A stretch of 21,370 nt of DNA, from positions 1 to 21,370 of the forward strand of contig CAIXPZ010000214.1 in assembly GCA_903921455.1 (NCBI GenBank), read 5' to 3'. Position 1 is the stretch's first letter; the number at the start of each line of letters is the position of its first letter. The notes beneath the pieces are model-generated. The model saw only the letters and a list, made by a program, of their open reading frames with translations, had not been told where the DNA came from and searched no databases. A program made the translations under genes and the position numbers. Shown in pieces: positions 13,205 to 19,928 of the stretch. This DNA is from an uncultured Verrucomicrobia subdivision 3 bacterium (lineage in GTDB: Bacteria > Verrucomicrobiota > Verrucomicrobiae > Limisphaerales > UBA11358).

Positions 13205-16033
13205 ATGAACTTTCACCGCCGCTGGCCGCTGGCTTTGGTCGCACTGTTTCTGGCAACGGTCGCCGTTCCCGCCGCCGATGACCCCTTCGCCTGGCCGCCC
13301 ATCACGTCGCAGACCAAGCCGTGGGCCTACAACTGGTGGATGGGCAGCGCGGTGGACAAAACCAATCTCACCAGGGAACTGGAGCGCTACGCCGCCGCCG
13401 GCCTTGGAGGCATTCACATCATCCCGATTTACGGCGCGAAAGGGTTTGAGGACAAATACCTCGACTATCTCTCGCCCAAATGGATGGAGATGATGGGCTG
13501 GACGGTCGCCGAAGCGCATCGCCTCGGTATGGGCGTGGACATGACCACCGGTAGCGGCTGGTGCTTCGGCGGCCCGCAAGTCACGGACGAAGATGCCAAT
13601 GCCAATGTCGTCGTCAAAACCTACGATGTGAAAGCTGGCGAAAAACTCGCGCAGAAATTTAGCAAGGCCGCCACGCAAGCGCTCGTCGCCTACGGGCCGG
13701 ACGGAAAAGCCATTGAACTCACTGATCAGATTTCTGCGGACGGTGTGGTGGACTGGATTGCGCCTGTTTTCTCCCTCGCCCCCGCTGGGGGAGCGGGCCG
13801 GGGCGCGGGGGCATGGACAATTTACGCCATCTCCCAGAAGCCGAGCGGTCAGAAAGTCAAACGCGCCGGACCTGGCGGCGAAGGCTGGATGCTCAACCTG
13901 ATTTACGCGCCGGCCATGGACGACTACCTCAAGCCGTTCACTGCCGCCTTCGCCAGCTACACCGGCCCGAAACCGCGCGCCCAGTATCACGACTCCTACG
14001 AATACCGTTCCGACTGGTCGCCGGATTTCTTCGCGCAATTTGCGAAACGGCGCGGCTATCGGTTGCAGACTGAATTGCCTGCACTCTTCGCTGGCTTAAC
14101 CAGCAACCAGCAACCAGCAACCAGCAACGAACTCGACCATGCCAATCGCGTGAAGTGCGACTACCGGCAGACCGTCAGTGAAATCATGGCCGAGGAAACG
14201 CTGCCCAAATGGACGCAATGGGCGCATGCGGAAGGATTCATCACGCGCGATCAGGCTCATGGCTCGCCCGGCAACTGGCTGGACCTTTACGCCGCCGCTG
14301 ACATCCCCGAAACGGAGATGTTTCACGCCGACCGCAACAAACTTATCTCCAAATTCGCGTCATCCGCCGCGCACGTCACCGGCAAGCCGCTCGTCAGCGC
14401 TGAGACCGGCACGTGGATTGAGGAGCATTTCACCGAGAAACTGTCCGACGTGAAATATCTCATGGACGACCTGTTTCTCGCCGGCATCAACCACCTGTTT
14501 TACCACGGCTGCTGCTACTCGCCCGACGAGGCCGGCTGGCCGGGCTGGCATTTTTACGCCTCGCTGGAGATGAATCCGCGCAATTCCATCTGGCGCGACG
14601 TCCCCGCGCTCAACGCCTACGCCGCGCGCTGCCAGGCCATCCTGCAATCCGGCCAGCCCGACAACGACATCCTGCTCTACTACAACGCCGCCGATTTCTG
14701 GATGCAGCCCGGCGACAAGCTGCTGCCGCAGCTTACCGTCCATGCCCGCGACTGGTTCGAGGGCCAGCCCATCGGCAAGGTTGCGAAGGAACTGTGGGAG
14801 AAAGGTTATGCGTTCGACTACGTTTCCGACGCGCAATTGAAGTGGGCGAAAGTCGTGGATGGGAAAATCCAGATGTCTGGCGGCAAATACCAAGTCATCG
14901 TCGTGCCGGAGTGTAAATTTATTCCGCTCGAAACTTTCAAACAACTGCTCGTGCTGGCGAAAAATGGCGCAATGGTCGTTTTTAAAGAACAACTCCCGGA
15001 CGATGTTTCTGGGCTGGATGATTTGGAAATGCAGCGCAACGAATTTAAAAAACTATCCGGCCAGTTAAAATTCGAAATCACGGCCTTGAATGTGCCAATC
15101 GCGTCGATTGGCAAGGGCTGTGTGTTAATCGGCAAACCGACGGACATCTGGTATTCGCACTTGAATGCCAAAATGGAGTTCATGGCTGGCAGTGGCCTTT
15201 CCTTTGTCCGGCGTTCATTCGATGGTGGCTGGCATTATTTCATCGCCAACCGGACTGGCAAAAATTTTGATGGCTGGGTGTTGCTCGGGCGCGATGCAAA
15301 ATCTGCTGTGAGCCTCGACCCGTTGACCGGCAATGCTGGGGTTGCTGCGTCTAACCAATCCCACGTTCATCTGCAACTCCGCGCCGGCGAGTCGATGATT
15401 CTTCGGGCCTTTGACCATCAGCTCGTGGAAGAGGATTCATATTCGCGCTGGCACTATTTTCAGACCAACGGCCAGCCGGTTGAAATCACCGGCCCGTGGA
15501 ACGTAAAATTCATCCTCGGCGGCCCGACGCTGCCGGTCGATTTTCAAACCGCCCAGCTCGCCTCGTGGACGACGTTCCCCGATACGAACACGCCAGCCTT
15601 CGCCGGCACCGCGAAATACGAAACCACTTTTGATGCTTCGCCGGAGCGCGGGTCTATGACCCGCAGCAATTCCGCAACTACAGACGCGCTGCGGCTCACG
15701 GAGCCGCGCTCCAGTTATTCCCTCGATCTTGGCGACGTGCGCCAGAGTGCGCGGGTGCGCGTGAACGGCAAGGATTACGGCACGCTCCTCACGCCGCCGT
15801 TTCGCGTAGTGGTGGACAACCTGAAACCCACCGGCAACACGCTCGAAGTAGAAGTCACCAGCGTCGCCGCCAACCGCATCCGCGATCTCGACCGTCTCGG
15901 CGTGAAATGGAAAACCTTTCGTGACATCAACATCGTGGACATCAATTACAAACCCTTCGACGCCTCCCACTGGCCGCTCACCGATTGCGGACTGCTCGGC
16001 CCGGTCACGCTGACGCCGGTGGTGGCAAAATGA
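13205..16033 (+). CDS. Secreted GH106-like glycoside hydrolase, putative alpha-L-rhamnosidase
   Basis: About 942 aa. The family removes terminal alpha-L-rhamnose from pectic and other plant polysaccharides. The start at 13205 is chosen because a clean signal peptide begins there (RRWPLALVALFLATVAVPAA, cleavage ~22-24); the ATG at 13127 would put 26 residues ahead of it. The N-terminal barrel shows WAYNWWMGSAVDKTNLTREL, GIHIIPIYG and TTGSGWCFGGP (residues ~114-124). Further on are the conserved HDSYEYRSDWSPDFF, an SAETGTW segment, GINHLFYHGCCYSP, NPRNSIWRD and QPDNDILLYY. A C-terminal galactose-binding-like sandwich has YSLDLGDVRQSARVRVNG. The gene holds three repeat-type insertions in frame (13771-13811, 14098-14128 and 15643-15712), which probably form surface loops. 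No Shine-Dalgarno is visible. It is convergent with the esterase gene and divergent from the permease gene. Family membership is fairly sure; substrate is inferred, and related GH106-like groups may have other activities. Confidence 0.78.
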   Translation: MNFHRRWPLALVALFLATVAVPAADDPFAWPPITSQTKPWAYNWWMGSAVDKTNLTRELERYAAAGLGGIHIIPIYGAKGFEDKYLDYLSPKWMEMMGWTVAEAHRLGMGVDMTTGSGWCFGGPQVTDEDANANVVVKTYDVKAGEKLAQKFSKAATQALVAYGPDGKAIELTDQISADGVVDWIAPVFSLAPAGGAGRGAGAWTIYAISQKPSGQKVKRAGPGGEGWMLNLIYAPAMDDYLKPFTAAFASYTGPKPRAQYHDSYEYRSDWSPDFFAQFAKRRGYRLQTELPALFAGLTSNQQPATSNELDHANRVKCDYRQTVSEIMAEETLPKWTQWAHAEGFITRDQAHGSPGNWLDLYAAADIPETEMFHADRNKLISKFASSAAHVTGKPLVSAETGTWIEEHFTEKLSDVKYLMDDLFLAGINHLFYHGCCYSPDEAGWPGWHFYASLEMNPRNSIWRDVPALNAYAARCQAILQSGQPDNDILLYYNAADFWMQPGDKLLPQLTVHARDWFEGQPIGKVAKELWEKGYAFDYVSDAQLKWAKVVDGKIQMSGGKYQVIVVPECKFIPLETFKQLLVLAKNGAMVVFKEQLPDDVSGLDDLEMQRNEFKKLSGQLKFEITALNVPIASIGKGCVLIGKPTDIWYSHLNAKMEFMAGSGLSFVRRSFDGGWHYFIANRTGKNFDGWVLLGRDAKSAVSLDPLTGNAGVAASNQSHVHLQLRAGESMILRAFDHQLVEEDSYSRWHYFQTNGQPVEITGPWNVKFILGGPTLPVDFQTAQLASWTTFPDTNTPAFAGTAKYETTFDASPERGSMTRSNSATTDALRLTEPRSSYSLDLGDVRQSARVRVNGKDYGTLLTPPFRVVVDNLKPTGNTLEVEVTSVAANRIRDLDRLGVKWKTFRDINIVDINYKPFDASHWPLTDCGLLGPVTLTPVVAK
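13771..13811 (+). repeat. GC-rich palindromic interspersed repeat inside the GH106-like coding region
   Basis: The stretch from CTCCCTCGCCCCCGCTGGGG onward consists of C-runs mirrored by G-runs (core CCCGCT...AGCGGG). Another frame reads SPSPPLGERAGARG, a peptide widely seen where a common bacterial intergenic palindrome (CCCTCTCC...GGAGAGGG...GGGGTGAGG type) is translated. In the gene's own frame it reads roughly SLAPAGGAGRGAGA (residues ~189-202). It looks like an inserted repeat that stayed in frame. The insertion edges are approximate. Confidence 0.6.
14098..14128 (+). repeat. Tandem 7-bp repeat (AACCAGC x4.4) inside the GH106-like coding region
   Basis: AACCAGC is repeated exactly at 14098, 14105, 14112 and 14119, with a partial AAC at 14126. 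It encodes the low-complexity stretch TSNQQPATSN (residues ~298-308) between ELPALFAGL and the conserved part that resumes at ELDHANRVK. The unit is not a multiple of three, so gain or loss of one copy would shift the frame. Confidence 0.8.
15643..15712 (+). repeat. 70-bp inverted-repeat element inside the GH106-like coding region
   Basis: Ends GGAGCGCGG (15643-15651) and CCGCGCTCC (15704-15712) are perfect inverted repeats. Allowing mismatches, the first 25 bases match the reverse complement of the last 25 at 21 positions, and two of the differences are wobble pairs. It encodes a Ser/Thr/Arg-rich loop (ERGSMTRSNSATTD...) between a beta-strand ending KYETTFD and YSLDLGD, where the fold would normally have a short turn. 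This looks like a short non-autonomous palindromic element. Confidence 0.7.
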
Positions 16034-16037
16034 CGGA

Positions 16038-16138
16038 GTGCGCCCGTCCCCGGGCGCAGCAACGTCCGCATTGCAAGAAGTGTCAGATTCGCCAAGCGTC
16101 AAAGTGTGACCACATCGCTGCATCCGAGACGGGCGCAC
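16038..16138. repeat. Inverted-repeat element filling the spacer between convergent genes
   Basis: GTGCGCCCGTC (16038-16048) is the perfect reverse complement of GACGGGCGCAC (16128-16138), and weaker pairing extends several bases inward from both arms. The left arm can instead fold locally: TGCGCCCG (16039-16046) pairs with CGGGCGCA (16051-16058) over a TCCC loop. The two folds exclude each other. It fills most of the 109-base spacer between the GH106-like and esterase stop codons. No T-tract is present, so a terminator role is unproven. Confidence 0.65.
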
Positions 16139-16142
16139 ACCG

Positions 16143-17387
16143 CTAATTACCCAGCGGCTTCTCTTTGGAAACTGTCGGACTCGCCGGCATTTCAAAACGA
16201 TTCACGTCGTCCGGCTTGGCGGGATCAAAACTGAAATCAGCCACGATGGATTTTGCCAGCGGCAGCTTGGCCTGTTGGATACCGAGCATCACGCATTTTG
16301 CCAGTTCGTAGCTGCCGTAATTATTGTGGTGCGTGCCGTCCTGAAACGCCTTGTCCAAATCCGCGCCGAGCGCCTGGTAAAAAATCCGGCTCATCGCGTG
16401 CAGGTCAATCAGTGCGCAATTGTTCTCCTTCGCCACGGCGCGCACCGTTTCGGGATAGCCCGCGAGCGTGTCGTGCTCAAGGCCGCCTTTGCGCTCCATT
16501 GAAGTCACCAGCACCGGCGTGCCGCCGAGTTCGCGCGTGCGGGCGACGATTTTTTTCAGATTCGCCTGGTAGGTCGCCAGCGCGTTGGTCGCCTTGTCCT
16601 TCTGGTCGTTGTGGCCAAACTGCACGAACAAGTAATCGCCTTTTTTCATCAGGCTGAAAATCTTGTCGAAGCGGTTTGCGCCGAGGGAGCTTTTGATGCT
16701 CTCGCCGGACTCAGCGTAATTTGCCACCGCCACGTCCGGCGAGAAAAAGCGCGGCAGCATCTGGCCCCAACTGTTCCACGGCTCGGCGGGCTGGTCGCAC
16801 ACCGTCGAATCACCGGCAATGTAAACCGTCGGCACATTTGTCGGCGCGATGATGAGCGCGCGCAAGGTCGGATGATGGCCGTTAAATTCCAGGGTCAGCT
16901 TGTCGTCCCAGTCCACCGTCTCGATTTCCAGTTCGCGCTTTTTGAGTTTCACATGCTCCGTGGCGGAGATGCGTGGCGTGCGGACATTCACGATGAAGGT
17001 CCGGGTGCCCAGCGTGCCGGGATGGATCTGGATTTTCTCCAGCATCAGCCGCCGTTGTTCAGCTTTCACGGTCGTCACGGCGTCGCCGGTCTTGTTGTTG
17101 AGCAGCGCGGTGACGGCGTAATTGCCTTCCGGCAGTTGCACGGAAAACAGAAACGGTTTTTCGCTGGTGAGGAAATCCGCGCCGTGTAGCGCCGCGCCCG
17201 GCTCGAAGCCAAAGCCGGCGTCGTCGGAATAAAGATTGGTCGCGCCAACCTGGGTCCAGCCGGTTTGCGGCGCGTGGTCGCCAAAGGCAAATTGCCTCGG
17301 CAAACGCGCCTGCGCCTGCGCGCTTCCGCCGACGAGGGAAAGCGCGGCGGTGGTCAAAATGGTGAATAGGACAGGTGTGTTTTTCAT
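16143..17387 (-). CDS. Secreted SGNH/GDSL esterase, rhamnogalacturonan acetylesterase-like (CE12 type)
   Basis: 414 aa. It is expected to remove O-acetyl groups from rhamnogalacturonan I or a similar acetylated polysaccharide. The signal peptide is at residues 1-25 (LFTILTTAALSLVGGSAQA). An N-terminal beta-sandwich (~28-183) opens with the FAFGDHAPQTGWTQV segment typical of this esterase architecture. The catalytic SGNH part follows: block I YIAGDSTV with Ser194 as nucleophile, block II AESGESIKS, block III FGHNDQKD with Asn260, and block V DGTHHNNYGS with Asp350 and His353. All needed residues are present, so it should be active. The start at 17387 has no Shine-Dalgarno and lies 21 bases after the upstream GH115 stop, so it is probably the last gene of the GH2-GH115-esterase operon. 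It is convergent with the GH106-like gene. Other SGNH acetylesterase activities (xylan) are possible. Confidence 0.85.
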   Translation of the reverse strand: MKNTPVLFTILTTAALSLVGGSAQAQARLPRQFAFGDHAPQTGWTQVGATNLYSDDAGFGFEPGAALHGADFLTSEKPFLFSVQLPEGNYAVTALLNNKTGDAVTTVKAEQRRLMLEKIQIHPGTLGTRTFIVNVRTPRISATEHVKLKKRELEIETVDWDDKLTLEFNGHHPTLRALIIAPTNVPTVYIAGDSTVCDQPAEPWNSWGQMLPRFFSPDVAVANYAESGESIKSSLGANRFDKIFSLMKKGDYLFVQFGHNDQKDKATNALATYQANLKKIVARTRELGGTPVLVTSMERKGGLEHDTLAGYPETVRAVAKENNCALIDLHAMSRIFYQALGADLDKAFQDGTHHNNYGSYELAKCVMLGIQQAKLPLAKSIVADFSFDPAKPDDVNRFEMPASPTVSKEKPLGN

Positions 17388-17408
17388 GCAGTTGGGGTTG
17401 GTGGAGAA

Positions 17409-19928
17409 TTATCGCGGCGCGCGCGTTTCGGCGGGCCAGACGTAGCCGGGATTTTGCGAGTCTGCGTTGGCCGCCATGATGGTGTCCAGCACGATGCCCG
17501 GATCCACCATCCAGATTTTCAACGTGTGGTTGCCGGCGTGGGAAAGCACCTGGACGCTCTTCGTCAGGGCGGCGTTGCGCAAAACATTTTCCTGCCACAC
17601 CCGGTTCCGCTCATCCAGGCTCAACGGCAGGGAAATGATTTTCGGCGGGGCGTCATCCAGCGCGATGGCATAGCGCTGTGGCTGGCCCGTCTCGACGGAA
17701 AACGTCGGCAGTGCGCGGACGGTGAACCTCCAATCGCCGGCCTTCGGGAAATTGATTTTGAATTCGAGGCCGGGAGATTCCGCCTGGATTTTTTCCGGCG
17801 TGACGCGCGGCGCAACCGTTGTCGGGAAAATGGCAACCGCCTCGCCGTTGTAGCCGAGGCCGGTGATGTTTCGCCACTGTGCGTCCTGGCCGGGAACAAA
17901 ACGCGACGCGTGCTCCGCCTCCATCACGACGCACTGGTCGTCTGCGATGAAGTCTGCGCCCTGGGCAAAATCGGCGTTCGCAGGTTTGAATGCGCGGCCT
18001 TCGCCGGTGTTGGTTCCAGCCGGTGAATTCCGGGGAACCCCCAGGTCAACCAGTTTGCGCGGGTTGTCCGACATCATGTTCCGCCATTTGCCGCCGGCAA
18101 TCTGGTTGTTGTAGTGGTCCGTGAGCCGGTGAATTTCGACGGCCGCGCGCGGTGAGCCGGCAAGACATTTCTCATTCATCGCTCCTGCCGCCTTGACCGG
18201 GTAGCCGACCAGTTCAAAAAAGGCGTCGCGCGATTCCGCCGGCAGGTTTTTTTCAACCGCATCCACGCGCGCGGACAATGTTTGCCAGGTGGCCAGCCGC
18301 TGTTTCGCCTCGTTGGCGGAAAACAGCGTGTTCGTCGGAAAGCCGACATGCTCCGGCTTGCGCTGGAAATTCAGGCGGTAGTATTCGGCCAGAATCGAGG
18401 CAAGTTCCGGCGCGGATGCTTTTCCAAAATCCCGCGCGAGCTGGCTGGCCAGCAGATCATAGGTGTTCGTCCCGTTCCACAAATGCGGGTTCCACGCGAG
18501 CTTGAGGAAAAATTCAATGTCCAGTTCCGCCGGTTTCAAGTCGCCGACGTTGAGCATCCAGACTTGGTTCGCGCCATAGTCGAAAGCCTTGGTCATCTCC
18601 TCGGCGATGAGCGCGGGCGGCGTGGAGCAAAGCCAGAGATAATCGCGCGGGCCGCCCCAATACGAAATATGGTAATAAACGCCGGCACCGCCGCGACGGG
18701 CGCGCTCGCGCACGTTGGAAAACTGGCGGACATAGCCGTAGTTGTCATCTGGCCAGACCAACGTGATGTCGTCCGGCAGCTCCGTCATCCGCCGGTAAAG
18801 CGGCAGCACTTCCTTGTAGGGACAGAAAATCTGTGGCACGGCGGCAACGTTGGCGTTGACGTTGCGCGCGAGCATTTCGCGCTGGCCGGCAATGATGGTC
18901 TCGAGCCGCGCGGCCTTTTCGCGCTCCGTGCCGCCGCCGGGCATGCCTGAATCGTGGATGCCGCGCATGCCGAGGGTGTAGAGGTTTTCGAACTGCCCGT
19001 TTTCGCGGACGCGCTGCTCCCAGTATTTTAAAACGCCGCCGGGATTCGTGACGAAGTTGTATTCGCCGAAGGTTTTTTCATCCCACTCGCTGATGTTGTT
19101 GCGCAGCATCTGCTCGCAGTGCGACGAGCCCAGCACGATGCCGTAGTCATCGGCGATCACGCGGTTGGTGGCGAAATGATTGAACTCCGTCGTGCCGGGG
19201 TGCATCGCCGGCCAGAGATGATTCGCGCGCAGTCGCAGCAGCAGCTCGAAGATCTTCGCGTAAGTTTTGGGGCCGATGTTGCCGGTCTCCGGCTCCAAAG
19301 TCTTCGCCGCCCACGGCCGCAGGCCCCAATCCTCGTCGTTCAAAAAAATGCCGCGATATTTTACGGCGGGCGGGCCTTGCCGGAAGAGATCGCCGTGCAG
19401 TGCGAGGGTTTTGGCCGGTGCCACCGGCACATCCGCCCACCAATGCCACGGCGAGACGCCAATCATTTCCGACAGTTGATAGATGCCGAAGATGGTTCCG
19501 CGCCGGTCGCTGCCGGCGATGACCAGCGCGCGCTCCACGCCCGGCAGCGGATTTTTTACCACCTGCAAAACGTAGCTTTCCCACTGACCGCTGATGCCGT
19601 TGGTCGCCAATTTCCCTTCCGTCGCCAGCCGGTCAATGATTTTACTTTTGCCAAAGGTTCCAACAATGACGCGGGTTTTTCCCGGCGTCGAAATATCATT
19701 CTCCACCGCCGGCTTGATTCCCGTCACTCGTGAAAAGTCATCCGTCAAATCGTCTGCCGCGCGCCGCACCGCGCGGTCTTCGGCCGGCTCGACAAAAATG
19801 GTGCCCGCATTGCGTTCGCCGGCCAGGATAAAATCATCCGTGCCCGGCGAACGGGTCACGGTCAGATCCGCCGCGCTCACCGCGAGCGGCAGGCAGGCGA
19901 CGATGGCGAGACAAGGTGCCAATTTCAT
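17409..19928 (-). CDS. Secreted GH115 alpha-glucuronidase
   Basis: 839 aa, within the usual range of the family. GH115 enzymes remove alpha-1,2-linked glucuronic or 4-O-methylglucuronic acid from polymeric xylan, and related forms act on other glucuronosylated glycans. The signal peptide is at ~1-20 (LAIVACLPLAVSAA). An N-terminal alpha/beta domain has VIAGSDRRGTIFGIYQLSE. The catalytic barrel has the family hallmarks RGIFLNDEDWGLRPWAAKT (~192-210), LRANHLWPAMHPGTTEF (~233-249), YGIVLGSSHCEQM, YTLGMRGIHDSGMPG and YYHISYWGGPRDYLWL. The later C-terminal beta-sandwich carries VVMEAEHASRF, consistent with the GH115 C-terminal domain. The start ATG overlaps the GH2 stop codon (ATGA at 19925-19928), which suggests translational coupling. 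It is in one operon with the downstream esterase. No truncation or frameshift is seen. Confidence 0.92.
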   Translation of the reverse strand: MKLAPCLAIVACLPLAVSAADLTVTRSPGTDDFILAGERNAGTIFVEPAEDRAVRRAADDLTDDFSRVTGIKPAVENDISTPGKTRVIVGTFGKSKIIDRLATEGKLATNGISGQWESYVLQVVKNPLPGVERALVIAGSDRRGTIFGIYQLSEMIGVSPWHWWADVPVAPAKTLALHGDLFRQGPPAVKYRGIFLNDEDWGLRPWAAKTLEPETGNIGPKTYAKIFELLLRLRANHLWPAMHPGTTEFNHFATNRVIADDYGIVLGSSHCEQMLRNNISEWDEKTFGEYNFVTNPGGVLKYWEQRVRENGQFENLYTLGMRGIHDSGMPGGGTEREKAARLETIIAGQREMLARNVNANVAAVPQIFCPYKEVLPLYRRMTELPDDITLVWPDDNYGYVRQFSNVRERARRGGAGVYYHISYWGGPRDYLWLCSTPPALIAEEMTKAFDYGANQVWMLNVGDLKPAELDIEFFLKLAWNPHLWNGTNTYDLLASQLARDFGKASAPELASILAEYYRLNFQRKPEHVGFPTNTLFSANEAKQRLATWQTLSARVDAVEKNLPAESRDAFFELVGYPVKAAGAMNEKCLAGSPRAAVEIHRLTDHYNNQIAGGKWRNMMSDNPRKLVDLGVPRNSPAGTNTGEGRAFKPANADFAQGADFIADDQCVVMEAEHASRFVPGQDAQWRNITGLGYNGEAVAIFPTTVAPRVTPEKIQAESPGLEFKINFPKAGDWRFTVRALPTFSVETGQPQRYAIALDDAPPKIISLPLSLDERNRVWQENVLRNAALTKSVQVLSHAGNHTLKIWMVDPGIVLDTIMAANADSQNPGYVWPAETRAPR

